Shown piece by piece: positions 34,731-43,155 of a stretch of DNA of 64,000 nucleotides. Origin of the DNA: Verrucosispora sp. WMMD573 (lineage in GTDB: Bacteria; Actinomycetota; Actinomycetes; Mycobacteriales; Micromonosporaceae); contig NZ_CP114901.1 of assembly GCF_027497175.1 (NCBI RefSeq), forward strand, positions 248,001-312,000, written 5' to 3'. Both the position numbers and the translations under genes were made by a program. Numbering within the stretch: position 1 is the first letter of the stretch; the number at the start of each line of letters is the position of its first letter. The notes under the pieces were generated by a model. It was not told where the DNA came from, did not search any database, and saw only the letters and a program-made list of their open reading frames with translations.

Positions 34731-35030
34731 ATGACCGCAGCAATGGAGATGCCCCGGGTCCAGGAATGTGTGGTCGCCGCCTGCGCGTACAACCACACCG
34801 GCGACTGCCACGCCTTCGCCATCACCATCGGCAGCATGGACCACGCCCACTGCCACACCTTCATCGAGATGCCTGCCGTCCGGGCCGGCCTCGACGGGCA
34901 GATCGCCCAGGTCGGGGCGTGTCAGCGCGCCGACTGCCGACACAACGAGCAGTTGGAGTGCCAGGCGCCGGCGATCCGGGTCGGCCCCGACGCCGACATG
35001 GCCGACTGCATGACCTACGACCACCGCTGA
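34731..35030 (+). CDS. DUF1540 cysteine-rich protein
   Basis: 99 residues with two DUF1540-type halves: CVVAACAYNHTGDCHAFAI (13-31) with C42, and C64, C69, C77, C92 in the second. Conserved Cys and His (HAHCHTF) suggest metal binding. No signal peptide. The role is unknown. A very strong ribosome site GGAGGAGG precedes the ATG, so the protein may be abundant. Followed by a terminator hairpin. Confidence 0.9.
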   Translation: MTAAMEMPRVQECVVAACAYNHTGDCHAFAITIGSMDHAHCHTFIEMPAVRAGLDGQIAQVGACQRADCRHNEQLECQAPAIRVGPDADMADCMTYDHR

Positions 35031-35040
35031 GACTCGGCGG

Positions 35041-35071
35041 CGCGGATCCCGGCCAACTGCCGGGATCCGCG
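35041..35071. terminator. Bidirectional hairpin terminator
   Basis: CGCGGATCCCGGC (35041-35053) and its exact complement (35059-35071), 5-nt loop, fit between the convergent ends of the DUF1540 and meaA genes. Confidence 0.88.
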
Positions 35072-35073
35072 CG

Positions 35074-37077
35074 TCACAGCTCGTTCGCCTGCCGAATGAC
35101 CGTGACCAGTTCGTCGATGATGTCGGTGAGGGCGAAGTCCTTCGGGGTGAACACCCGCGCCACCCCGGCCGCGCGCAGGCGCTCGGCGTCCCCGGCGGGA
35201 ATGATGCCGCCGACCACCACCGGCAGATCCGGTCGGCCGGCGGCTCGCAGCCCGTCGAGCACCGCCGGCACCGCCGCCAGGTGCGAGCCGGAGAGCACGG
35301 AGAGCCCCACCAGGTCCACGTCCTCCTCCACCGCGGCGGCCACGATCTGCCCTGCGGTCAGCCGGATGCCCTGGTAGACCACCTCGAAGCCGGCGTCGCG
35401 GGCGCGTACCGCGATCTGCTCGGCGCCGTTGGAGTGCCCGTCCAGCCCCGGCTTGCCGACCAGCAGTCGCAGCCGCCCGCTGCCCAGGTCGCGGGCGGTG
35501 GCGGCGACCCGGGCACGGACCTCGGCCAACCCCTCGTCAGCGCCGCTCGCGGACCCGCCCGTCAGCCCGGTCGGGGCCCGGTACTCGCCGAAGACCCGAC
35601 GCAGGGCCGCCGCCCACTCGCCGGTGGTCACGCCCGCCCGGACGCACTCCAGGGTGGCCGTCACCAGGTTGGTCGTGGTCGCGGCGTCCGCGCGCAGTCG
35701 GGCCAGGGCCGCGTCCACGGCCGCCGCGTCGCGGTCGGTCCGCCAGGCGCGTACGGCTGCCGAGGCGGCGACCTCCACGGCGGGATCGACCTGCACGACC
35801 GCCTCGGCACCGGCGGCGGTCAGCGGTGACGGTTCGGTCTCGGTGAACCGGTTGACGCCGACCACGACGTCGCTGCCGGCCTCGATCCGTCGCCGCCGGT
35901 GGGCCAGGGAGGCGACCAGGGCGCTCTTGAGGTACCCGGTCTCCACGGCGGCGACCACGCCACCCATCTCCAGCACCGTCGCCAGCTCGGCCCGGGCGCC
36001 GGTGACGATCCCCTCGACCAGCGCGGTCATCACGTGCGAGCCGTCGAACAGGTCCGGGTACGCCAGCAGATCCGACTCGTACGCGAGCACCTGCTGCATG
36101 CGCAGCGACCACTGCTGATCCCACGGACGCGGCAGGCCGAGCGCCTCGTTCCAGGCCGGCAGTTGCACCGCTCGGGCCCGGGCCCCGCGCGAGAGGGTGA
36201 CCCCGAGCATCTCCAGCACGATGCGCTGCACGTTGTTCTCCGGCTGGGCCTCGGTCAGGCCGAGCGAGTTGACCTGCACGCCGTACCGGAAGCGGCGCTG
36301 CTTCGGGTCCTCGACGCCGTACCGGTCGCGGGTGATCTCGTCCCACAACGCGCCGAACGCGCGCATCTTGGCGATCTCCTCGACGAAGCGCACTCCGGCG
36401 TTGACGAAGAATGAGACCCGCTGCACGACGTCGCCCATCCGCTGCGCCGGCACCTGCCCGCTCTCACGCACCGTGTCGAGCACCGCCACCGCCGTGGCCA
36501 GCGCGAACGCCACTTCCTGCACGGGCGTGGCCCCGGCCTCCTGAAGGTGGTACGAGCAGATGTTGACCGGGTTCCAGCGGGGCATGGCGCGCAGCGTGTA
36601 CGCGATCACGTCCGCGGTCAGGCGCAGCGAGGCGGCCGGCGGGAAGATGTGCGTTCCTCGGGAGAGGTACTCCTTGATGATGTCGTTCTGGGTGGTGCCC
36701 GCGCAGCGGGCCAGGTCGGCGCCCTGCTCGGTGGCGACCTGGTTGTAGAGGCCGAGCAGCCACATCGCCGGCGCGTTGATGGTCATCGAGGTGTTCATCT
36801 CGGCCAGCGGGATGCCGTCGAAGAGCGCCCGCATGTCGCCCAGGTGCGACACCGGCACGCCGACCCGGCCGACCTCGCCGGTGGCGAGTTCGTGGTCGGG
36901 GTCGTACCCGGTCTGGGTCGGCAGATCGAAGGCGACCGACAGCCCGGTCTGTCCCTTGGCCAGGTTGCGACGGAAGAGTGCGTTTGTCGCGGCGGCCGAG
37001 GAGTGCCCCGCGTACGTGCGCATCACCCAGGGGCGGTCGCGCTCCGGCAGCCGGCCCGGGAGTGCCTTCTCATCCAT
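35074..37077 (-). CDS. meaA: Ethylmalonyl-CoA mutase
   Basis: 667 residues: acyl-CoA mutase TIM barrel (1-530) plus a C-terminal B12-binding domain (535-667) with LDGHSNG (cobalt ligand H548), GLSVLSGSH and GGIIP. The barrel begins MRTYAGHSSA and has YLSRGTHIFPP, as in Streptomyces and Methylobacterium MeaA/Ecm rather than methylmalonyl-CoA mutase. It turns (2R)-ethylmalonyl-CoA into methylsuccinyl-CoA, downstream of Ccr and the epimerase. The ATG has no ribosome site; TAAACT ends 6 nt before it, so the mRNA is probably leaderless. The shared operator overlaps this promoter. Confidence 0.94.
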   Translation of the reverse strand: MDEKALPGRLPERDRPWVMRTYAGHSSAAATNALFRRNLAKGQTGLSVAFDLPTQTGYDPDHELATGEVGRVGVPVSHLGDMRALFDGIPLAEMNTSMTINAPAMWLLGLYNQVATEQGADLARCAGTTQNDIIKEYLSRGTHIFPPAASLRLTADVIAYTLRAMPRWNPVNICSYHLQEAGATPVQEVAFALATAVAVLDTVRESGQVPAQRMGDVVQRVSFFVNAGVRFVEEIAKMRAFGALWDEITRDRYGVEDPKQRRFRYGVQVNSLGLTEAQPENNVQRIVLEMLGVTLSRGARARAVQLPAWNEALGLPRPWDQQWSLRMQQVLAYESDLLAYPDLFDGSHVMTALVEGIVTGARAELATVLEMGGVVAAVETGYLKSALVASLAHRRRRIEAGSDVVVGVNRFTETEPSPLTAAGAEAVVQVDPAVEVAASAAVRAWRTDRDAAAVDAALARLRADAATTTNLVTATLECVRAGVTTGEWAAALRRVFGEYRAPTGLTGGSASGADEGLAEVRARVAATARDLGSGRLRLLVGKPGLDGHSNGAEQIAVRARDAGFEVVYQGIRLTAGQIVAAAVEEDVDLVGLSVLSGSHLAAVPAVLDGLRAAGRPDLPVVVGGIIPAGDAERLRAAGVARVFTPKDFALTDIIDELVTVIRQANEL

Positions 37078-37083
37078 GGCCGG

Positions 37084-37104
37084 AGTTTAAGTTACCGTCC
37101 AGTA
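37084..37104. promoter_or_regulatory. meaA leaderless promoter overlapped by the acyl-CoA operator
   Basis: On the minus strand CTGGACGGTAACTTAAAC (37085-37102) matches the shared motif, more weakly than the others; TACCGTCCAGTA (plus strand, 37093-37104) matches TACYGNNCRGTA. The -10-like TAAACT (37084-37089) lies inside it, so a bound protein would block RNA polymerase. Confidence 0.6.
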
Positions 37105-37184
37105 GAGCGGGTTGTGCAAAACCACACAGCCGCCACCACCCCCGGTGCGGACGCCGGGTGCCGGCGGGCCGCACACTTGACGAC

Positions 37185-38033
37185 ATGAGTGACGACGTCG
37201 CGATCCGCGTCCGGGGGCTGCGCAAGGCGTACGGCGACAGTCTCGCGGTCGCCGGCCTGGACCTGGACGTCCACCGGGGCGAGGTGTTCGCGCTGCTCGG
37301 GCCGAACGGCGCCGGCAAGACCACCACCGTGGAGATCCTGGAGGGCTACCGCCAGCGCGACGCCGGCGAGGTACGCGTCCTCGGCGTCGACCCGGCCGCC
37401 CCGACGCGCGACTGGCGGGGACGGGTCGGCATCGTGTTCCAGGGCACCGGGGAGTTCGACGAACTCTCCGTCGGCGAGGTGGTGCACCACTTCGCCGGCT
37501 TCTACGCCGACGCCGACGACCCCGACAAGGTGATCGAACGGGTCGGGCTGGCCGCCAAGGCCCGCGCCCGTACGCACACCCTCTCCGGCGGCCAGAAGCG
37601 CCGGCTCGACGTGGCGCTCGGCATCGTCGGCCGCCCGGAGCTGCTCTTCCTCGACGAGCCGACCACCGGCTTCGACCCGGAGGCCCGGCGCGAGTTCTGG
37701 GAGCTGATCCGCGATCTCGCCGCTGCCGGCACCACAATCGTGCTGACCACGCACTATCTGGACGAGGCGGAGGCGCTCGCCGACCGGGTGGGCGTGATCG
37801 CCGGTGGCCGGCTGGTCGAGGTCGCCGCCCCTAACCAGCTCGGCAACCGGCAGGAGGCGCTGGCCACGGTCGCCTGGCGTACCCCCGATGGCACCCTGGA
37901 GAGCGCGCAGAGCGCGACGCCGACGGCGCTGGTGACGGAACTCGCCGCGCGGTTCGGCGGTGAGGTACCCGGCCTGACCGTCACCCGGCCCACTCTTGAG
38001 GACATCTACCTGACGATGATCGGACACCGATGA
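37185..38033 (+). CDS. ABC transporter ATP-binding protein (DrrA-like)
   Basis: 282 residues. Walker A GPNGAGKTTT, Q-loop VFQGTGEF, signature LSGGQKRRLD, Walker B LLFLDEPTTGFD and H-loop TTHYLDEAE are intact. The C-terminal 60 residues are the regulatory tail typical of DrrA/NodI exporters. It powers the permease encoded next (ATGA 4-bp overlap). Cargo unknown; antibiotics or lipids are typical. ATG 37185 starts MSDDVAIRV; upstream in-frame codons overlap the meaA promoter and are rejected. Confidence 0.92.
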   Translation: MSDDVAIRVRGLRKAYGDSLAVAGLDLDVHRGEVFALLGPNGAGKTTTVEILEGYRQRDAGEVRVLGVDPAAPTRDWRGRVGIVFQGTGEFDELSVGEVVHHFAGFYADADDPDKVIERVGLAAKARARTHTLSGGQKRRLDVALGIVGRPELLFLDEPTTGFDPEARREFWELIRDLAAAGTTIVLTTHYLDEAEALADRVGVIAGGRLVEVAAPNQLGNRQEALATVAWRTPDGTLESAQSATPTALVTELAARFGGEVPGLTVTRPTLEDIYLTMIGHR

Positions 38034-38878
38034 CCACCACGACGAGACCGGCGGAACCGGTCACCGCCGTAGCCTCCGCCCGGCGCAGCGGCCCGGCCGG
38101 CCTCGCCCTGCGTCAGGGGCGGCTGGAGATCCGGCAGTTCCTGCGCAGCCGCGAGTCCGTCGTGTTCACGCTGGGCTTCCCCCTCATCATGGTGCTGATC
38201 TTCGCGTCGATCTTCGACGAGGAGATCGCGCCCGGGGTGAGCTACACGCAGTACTTCATCACCGGCATGATCGCGACCGGCCTGATGACTGTCAGCTTCC
38301 AGAACCTCGGCATCTGGATCCCGATCGAGCGGGACCGGGGGGTGCTCAAGCGCTATCGGGGCACGCCGATGCCGAAGTGGGTCTGGTTCGCCGGCAAAGT
38401 GATCATGGTGCTGGTGACCGGCATCGTGATGACCGCGCTGCTGCTCGCGGTCTCGGTGACACTGTTCGACCTGGATCTGCCGGCCACCACCACGGCCTGG
38501 CTGACCTTCGGGTGGGTCAGCGCCCTGGGGGTGACCGCCTGCACGCTGTGCGGCATCGCCATCTCGTCGCTGGCCCGGACCGCGCGCAGCGGGTCGGCGG
38601 TGGTCACCCCGGTCGCGCTCGTGCTCCAGTTCATCTCCGGGGTGTTCTTCGTCTTCACCAACCTGCCGACCTGGATGCAGCAGGTGGCGGCGCTGTTCCC
38701 GCTCAAGTGGATGTGCCAGGGCCTCCGGGCGGTTTTCCTGCCGGAGAGCTTCGGCGCGGACGAACCCGGCGGCTCGTTCGAGCTGACCCGGGTCGCCCTG
38801 GTGCTGGGCGTCTGGTGCGTGATCGGTCTGGTGCTCTGCCTGACCACCTTCCGCTGGACCACCCGCCGCGACGGCTGA
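38030..38878 (+). CDS. ABC-2 type exporter permease (DrrB-like)
   Basis: 282 residues with six predicted membrane helices (first at about residues 43-62 after a cytoplasmic N-terminus) and the ABC-2 motif around YTQYFITGMIATGLM. The conserved C-terminal segment FTNLPTWMQQVAALFPLKW is present. It forms the membrane channel of a two-gene exporter with the preceding ATPase. No regulator or biosynthetic gene adjoins to reveal the cargo. Confidence 0.9.
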   Translation: MTTTTRPAEPVTAVASARRSGPAGLALRQGRLEIRQFLRSRESVVFTLGFPLIMVLIFASIFDEEIAPGVSYTQYFITGMIATGLMTVSFQNLGIWIPIERDRGVLKRYRGTPMPKWVWFAGKVIMVLVTGIVMTALLLAVSVTLFDLDLPATTTAWLTFGWVSALGVTACTLCGIAISSLARTARSGSAVVTPVALVLQFISGVFFVFTNLPTWMQQVAALFPLKWMCQGLRAVFLPESFGADEPGGSFELTRVALVLGVWCVIGLVLCLTTFRWTTRRDG

Positions 38879-38883
38879 GCCAC

Positions 38884-38908
38884 GGGGAGGGCCCGACCGA
38901 CCCTCCCC
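38884..38908. terminator. Hairpin between convergent exporter and dehydrogenase genes
   Basis: GGGGAGGG (38884-38891) pairs with CCCTCCCC (38901-38908), loop 9 nt, in the 41-bp gap between convergent stops. Confidence 0.65.
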
Positions 38909-38919
38909 CAACAGCGGCG

Positions 38920-39768
38920 TCAGTACGCGTAGAAGCCCTGGCCGGTCTTGCGGCCCAGATCGCCCGCGGTGGCCATCCGCTGCAACAGCTCCGGCGGGAA
39001 GAACTTCTCGTCGGCCGTGTCGGTGTAGATGTTGCGGGTCGCGTTCAGCAGCACGTCGACACCGGTCAGGTCGACCGTGGCCAGCGGACCCATCGCGTGC
39101 CCGAAGCCGAGCCGGCAGGCGGTGTCCAGGTCCTCGGCGGAGATCACGCCCGCCTCGACCAGCCTGACCGCCTCCATGGCCAGGGCGCAGATCAACCGGG
39201 TGGTGACGAAGCCGGCGATGTCACGGTTCACCACCACGACGGTCTTGCCGATCTCCTCGGCGAAGGACTTCACCCGCTCCAGCGTGGCGTCGCTGGTCTT
39301 GTGGCCGCGCACCAGCTCGCAGAGCTTCATCATCGGCACCGGCGAGAAGAAGTGGGTGCCGACGACCACCTCCGGGCGCTCGGTGGCAGTCGCGATCTGG
39401 GTCACCGGGATCGCCGAGGTGTTGGTGGCCAGCACCGCGTCCGACTTGCAGATCTTGTCCAGCGCGCGGAACACCTCGTGCTTGATCTCCAGCTTCTCGA
39501 AGACCGCCTCGATGACGATGTCCGCGTCGCCGGCCGCCTCCAGCTCGGTGGTGGGGGTGATCCGCCCGAGAGTCGCCTCGACCTCGTCGTCGGTGAGCTT
39601 GCCCTTCTCCGCGAACTTCGCCAGCGACCGCCGGATGCCGTCCAGACCACGCTTCGTCGCCGTCTCGTCCAGATCCCGCAGCACCACCTGCCAGCCGGCC
39701 TGCGCCGCCACCTGGGCGATGCCCGAACCCATCAGACCGGCACCGACGACCGCGAGTCGACCCGCCAT
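38920..39768 (-). CDS. hbd: 3-hydroxybutyryl-CoA dehydrogenase
   Basis: 282 residues, a single HBD unit: Rossmann motif G9-A-G11-LM-G14-S-G16, catalytic H139 (THFFSPVP), C-terminal dimer domain ending GRKTGQGFYAY. It reduces acetoacetyl-CoA to 3-hydroxybutyryl-CoA or the reverse, the step between thiolase and crotonase in the C4 pathway. ATG 39768 has GGGAGAAG upstream. It follows murA in the same direction, but the operator at 39822-39839 in the 73-bp gap suggests its own promoter. Confidence 0.94.
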   Translation of the reverse strand: MAGRLAVVGAGLMGSGIAQVAAQAGWQVVLRDLDETATKRGLDGIRRSLAKFAEKGKLTDDEVEATLGRITPTTELEAAGDADIVIEAVFEKLEIKHEVFRALDKICKSDAVLATNTSAIPVTQIATATERPEVVVGTHFFSPVPMMKLCELVRGHKTSDATLERVKSFAEEIGKTVVVVNRDIAGFVTTRLICALAMEAVRLVEAGVISAEDLDTACRLGFGHAMGPLATVDLTGVDVLLNATRNIYTDTADEKFFPPELLQRMATAGDLGRKTGQGFYAY

Positions 39769-39821
39769 GCTGCTTCTCCCTCGCTGCGAATGAGTGTCTG
39801 CCTGCACCCTAGTCGGCGAGC

Positions 39822-39839
39822 CTGAACGATGGCTAAGTC
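39822..39839. promoter_or_regulatory. Acyl-CoA regulon operator upstream of hbd
   Basis: CTGAACGATGGCTAAGTC matches the shared motif at 15-16 of 18 positions and lies 54-71 nt before the hbd ATG, directly after the murA stop. Confidence 0.65.
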
Positions 39840-39841
39840 AC

Positions 39842-41284
39842 TCAGATGGTCAGCTCGGGTTCCTCCGGTGCGGTGGCCCGCTCCACCTCGATGCCCAGCG
39901 CCCGCAGGTCGGCCACGAAGTCGGGGTAGCCCCGGTCGACGTGGTGCACGTGCGACACCTCGGTCACCCCGTCGGCGCAGAGCCCGGCGATGATGAGCCC
40001 GGCGCCGGCCCGGATATCGGTCGCGCGTACCGGAGCGCCGGAGAGCCTATCCCGGCCACGCACCACCGCGTGGTGCCCGTCGGTCTTGATGTCCGCACCC
40101 AGCCGCATCATCTCGTTGGCGAACATGAACCGGCCGTCGAAGATGTTCTCGGTGATCAGCGACGCACCCTCGCTGAGCGCCGCGAGCCCGATCGCCATCG
40201 GCAGCAGATCGGTGGCGAAGCCCGGATAGGGAAGCGTCACCACGTCCACCGCCCGGGGCCGGTCGTCCAGGCGTACCCGGAAGCTGTCCGCATGGGTTTC
40301 CACCACGCCACCGGCCGTCACCAGCTTGTCGAGCGCGACCTCCAGGAAGGCGGGATCCAGGCCGGTCACGGTGACGTCGCCGCGGGTCATCGCGGCACCG
40401 AACGCCCAGGTGCCCGCGACGATCCGGTCCCCCACCGTGGCGTGCCGGACCGGACTCAGCCGGCGTACGCCGACGATGGTGATGGTCGAGGTGCCCTCCC
40501 CGTCGATCAGCGCGCCCATCCGCTGGAGCATCGTGCAGATGTCGACGATCTCGGGCTCACGGGCCGCGTTCTCGATCACGGTGGTGCCCTCGGCCAGCAC
40601 CGCCGCCATGATGAGGTTCTCGGTCGCCCCGACGCTGGGAAAGTCCAGCACTATCTCCGCGCCCCGCAGCCCGTCAGGGGCCGAGGCGATCACGAAGCCG
40701 TGCTCGCCGGAGATGTCGGCACCCATCCGGGTCAGCCCGGAGATGTGCATGTCCAGACCCCGCGAGCCGATCGCGTCACCGCCCGGGTGGGCTACCCGCA
40801 CGTACCCGCGTCGGGCCAGCAACGGCCCCAGCACGCAGATCGACGCCCGCAGCCGGCGTACCAGGTCGTAGTCGGCCTCGACGCCCGCCTGCTCCGGCAC
40901 GTCGATGACGACCGACCGGGACCGGGCCACCCCACCGACCGCCACCATCGGGTCGACCGGGTCGTCGGCGTCGAACCGTACGCCGCAGCCGAGGCGGCGC
41001 AGCACCTCACCCATGATGGCGATGTCGGTGATCCGCGGCACGTTGGTGATCACCGTGCGGCCGGGAGCGAGCAGCGCGGCGGCCATCAGCTTGAGCGCCG
41101 AGTTCTTCGCACCGACCACGTGCACGGTGCCGGCGAGTCGGGCGCCGCCGCGTACCCGGATGACGTCGACGTCGGCGATCGCGGAATCACCGGCGTCACC
41201 CGGGCCGACGCCCGCAGGCCAACCCGTTCCGGCGTCCGGCCGGGCCGGGATCGTCAGGTCCGGTATCCGTAGGCTGTGCGTCAT
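39842..41284 (-). CDS. murA: UDP-N-acetylglucosamine 1-carboxyvinyltransferase, Cys-to-Asp type
   Basis: 480 residues, with an N-terminal extension of about 38 residues over E. coli MurA. It transfers enolpyruvate from PEP to UDP-GlcNAc, the first committed step of peptidoglycan synthesis. The substrate-binding Lys-Asn pair is K60-N61 (GAKNSAL). The active-site loop reads [10 protein letters not shown], with D170 where E. coli has Cys115; this swap is known in Mycobacterium MurA and makes the enzyme insensitive to fosfomycin. ATG 41284 is chosen for GAGGTGG 6 nt upstream. Its start codon overlaps the pduO start on the other strand. Confidence 0.94.
   Translation of the reverse strand: MTHSLRIPDLTIPARPDAGTGWPAGVGPGDAGDSAIADVDVIRVRGGARLAGTVHVVGAKNSALKLMAAALLAPGRTVITNVPRITDIAIMGEVLRRLGCGVRFDADDPVDPMVAVGGVARSRSVVIDVPEQAGVEADYDLVRRLRASICVLGPLLARRGYVRVAHPGGDAIGSRGLDMHISGLTRMGADISGEHGFVIASAPDGLRGAEIVLDFPSVGATENLIMAAVLAEGTTVIENAAREPEIVDICTMLQRMGALIDGEGTSTITIVGVRRLSPVRHATVGDRIVAGTWAFGAAMTRGDVTVTGLDPAFLEVALDKLVTAGGVVETHADSFRVRLDDRPRAVDVVTLPYPGFATDLLPMAIGLAALSEGASLITENIFDGRFMFANEMMRLGADIKTDGHHAVVRGRDRLSGAPVRATDIRAGAGLIIAGLCADGVTEVSHVHHVDRGYPDFVADLRALGIEVERATAPEEPELTI
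41270..41282 (+). promoter_or_regulatory. Leaderless promoter of pduO (inside murA 5' end)
   Basis: TAGGCT (41270-41275) plus 7 nt lead into the ATG at 41283 with no ribosome site. The box lies within the first codons of murA on the opposite strand. Confidence 0.55.
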
Positions 41285-41855
41285 GGCCGTCCACCTCACG
41301 CGCATCTACACCAAGGCCGGCGATGCCGGCATGACCAGGCTGAGCAACAACGAGCAGGTGCCAAAGAACAATCCGCGGATCGCCGCGTACGCCGACGTCG
41401 ACGAGTGCAACGCCGCGCTCGGCGTGGCACTCGCTCTGGGCCAGCTACCGGACGAACTTCGCACGGTGCTGGGGTCGATCCAGAACGACCTGTTCGACGT
41501 GGGCGCCGACCTGTCCACGCCTGTCGAACCGGATCCGAAGTACCCGCCGCTGCGGGTCACGGAGGGATACGTCGAGCGCCTTGAGGGCTGGTGCGACGAG
41601 TTCAACGCGCGCCTGAGCAAGCTCGACTCCTTCATCCTCCCCGGCGGCACCGCAGGCGCGGCGCTGCTGCACGCGGCGCGGACGATCGCCCGGCGCGCCG
41701 AGCGGTCGGCCTGGGCGCTCATCACCCATGACCCCGACCGGACCAGCCACCTCCCGGCAAAGTATCTCAACCGGCTGTCGGATCTGCTCTTTATCCTGTC
41801 AAGAACGGCAAATCCGGACGGAGACGTGCTATGGGTGCCGGGCGGAGGCCGATGA
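41283..41855 (+). CDS. pduO: Cob(I)alamin adenosyltransferase, PduO type
   Basis: 190 residues. Family motifs in order: TKAGDAGMT (ATP binding), [27 protein letters not shown] and [11 protein letters not shown]. It makes adenosylcobalamin from cob(I)alamin and ATP, the cofactor of isobutyryl-CoA and ethylmalonyl-CoA mutases encoded nearby. ATG 41283 shares the CATG palindrome with the murA start; a longer frame upstream runs through murA and is rejected. The stop overlaps the next gene (ATGA). Confidence 0.95.
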   Translation: MAVHLTRIYTKAGDAGMTRLSNNEQVPKNNPRIAAYADVDECNAALGVALALGQLPDELRTVLGSIQNDLFDVGADLSTPVEPDPKYPPLRVTEGYVERLEGWCDEFNARLSKLDSFILPGGTAGAALLHAARTIARRAERSAWALITHDPDRTSHLPAKYLNRLSDLLFILSRTANPDGDVLWVPGGGR

Positions 41856-42247
41856 CCTTCGGTGCACTGCACCACGTGGAGGTCTGGATACCCGACCTGA
41901 ACGCCGCGATGCGTAGCTGGGGCTGGCTGCTCGGCGAGTTGGGCTGGACGTCGTTCCAGCAGTGGCCGGTCGGCCACTCCTGGCGACTCGGCCCGACCTA
42001 CCTGGTGCTGGAGGCATCACCCGCGCTCACCGGCGGACGTCACGACCGGCTCGCCCCCGGCCTCAACCACCTGGCCTTCCACGCCGGCTCGGCCGCCGCC
42101 GTGGACCGGCTGGTCGAGCAGGCGCCGGCGTACGGCTGGGAGCTGCTCTTCGCCGACCGGCACCCGTACGCCAGCGGGCCCGACACGTACGCCGGGTATC
42201 TGGCGGACGGGCAGGGATACGAGGTGGAGTTGGTGGCTTCGGGCTGA
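41852..42247 (+). CDS. VOC-fold (glyoxalase family) protein
   Basis: 131 residues with the two-module VOC fold: start FGALHHVEVWIPDL (metal-ligand-like H), middle GLNHLAFHA, and terminal YEVELVA with the ligand-position Glu. It could be a small metal-dependent lyase, isomerase or binding protein. GGAGG precedes ATG 41852, which overlaps the pduO stop by 4 bp, so the two genes are co-translated. Link to B12 metabolism is not evident. Confidence 0.85.
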   Translation: MTFGALHHVEVWIPDLNAAMRSWGWLLGELGWTSFQQWPVGHSWRLGPTYLVLEASPALTGGRHDRLAPGLNHLAFHAGSAAAVDRLVEQAPAYGWELLFADRHPYASGPDTYAGYLADGQGYEVELVASG

Positions 42248-42479
42248 ACTCTCCCTGTGCGTTCGGGGGTGGTTGCGGTTGGGGGCTGGGGGGCCAGCGT
42301 CCGGGGTGGTTGCGGTTGAGGGCTGGGGGCTGCCGTGCCCGGCTCCGGGGTGGTCAGGCTTGATCCCTGCGCCGGGCACGGTCGCCCCCAGCCTGACCTG
42401 GTCCGCCTGCGCGCGAAGGTAGGCCAGCCGGCCCAGGATCCTGCTGTCTGCTGTCTGCTGTCTGTTGTTGCTGGATATG
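42248..42479. other. Repeat-rich intergenic stretch
   Basis: No gene is seen. Two copies of GGGGTGGTTGCGGTTG (about 42266 and 42303) are followed by a long imperfect palindrome (42325-42342 with 42372-42390) and three CTGTCTG units (42444-42464). It separates convergent genes and looks like slipped-strand or decaying repeat DNA. Confidence 0.7.
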
Positions 42480-42518
42480 CCGCTGGCCGGCACCCGGGTA
42501 TCGGGTGCCGGCCAGCGG
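42480..42518. terminator. Strong bidirectional hairpin
   Basis: CCGCTGGCCGGCACCCG (42480-42496) and its exact complement (42502-42518), 5-nt loop, lie between the convergent VOC and secreted-protein genes. Confidence 0.85.
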
Positions 42519-42567
42519 TTCTTGCTCCCCCTGTGGAGGAATGTCTTCGGTTGTTGGCTGGTGGTGG

Positions 42568-43155
42568 TCAGCTGGTCCAGTGCTGGGCGACGAGGTCGGC
42601 GGCCTGCTGCTCCCACTGGGCGTAGTGGTCGGGGTAGGCCGACACCTGCACCGTCTGCGCGGCCTCGGTCAGGGGCATGTCCTGCCAGCCGTCGACCTGC
42701 TTGAGGGCCTTGAGGAAGGCCAGGGTCGAGTATTCGGGGTCGGTGATCTGCTCCACCGTGCCCCAGCCGCTTGAGGGGCGCTGCTGGAACAGGCCCTGCG
42801 AGTCGTGGTCGTTGCGGTCACCCAGGTGACCCAGGTTCTCCAGCTTCGACTCCTGCAGCGCGGTCGCGATCGACACCACCGCGGCCCGCTCGTCCATACC
42901 GGCCTTCTTCGTCGCCGCGATGATCGCCTTCACATTACCGACCTGCTCATCATTCAGCTCGATCGTCGACTGGTTGGACGGGACGCCGTGCGGCAGCAGC
43001 TTGCTGGCGTCCGGCTTGTCAGCCTGCACCACCGCGACCGCAACGGTCTTCACGGGGGTGGTGTCGGCGTGAGCGGCCACCGGACCGGCGAACAGACCAC
43101 CGGTGAACGCCACACCCGCAATACCCAACACACTCTTCCGCAGCATCGTGTTCAT
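42568..43155 (-). CDS. Secreted lysozyme-like / transglycosylase-like protein
   Basis: 195 residues. Signal peptide 1-30 (cleavage AHA/D). A short Ala/Val/Pro spacer precedes a globular domain (about 65-195) with NVKAIIAATKKAGMDERAAVVSIATALQESKLENL; the Glu in ALQES (E102) sits where lytic transglycosylase-like folds have their catalytic acid, and QGLFQQRPSSGWG follows. This family is common in Micromonosporaceae and may remodel peptidoglycan during growth or spore germination; activity is inferred. GGAG lies 7 nt before the ATG. No c-di-AMP riboswitch could be recognised upstream. Confidence 0.75.
   Translation of the reverse strand: MNTMLRKSVLGIAGVAFTGGLFAGPVAAHADTTPVKTVAVAVVQADKPDASKLLPHGVPSNQSTIELNDEQVGNVKAIIAATKKAGMDERAAVVSIATALQESKLENLGHLGDRNDHDSQGLFQQRPSSGWGTVEQITDPEYSTLAFLKALKQVDGWQDMPLTEAAQTVQVSAYPDHYAQWEQQAADLVAQHWTS

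Noticed and set aside
42444..42464. CTGTCTG triplet repeat as an attachment site or mobile-element footprint
   Set aside because: No integrase, tRNA gene or flanking duplication is nearby; simple slippage explains it.
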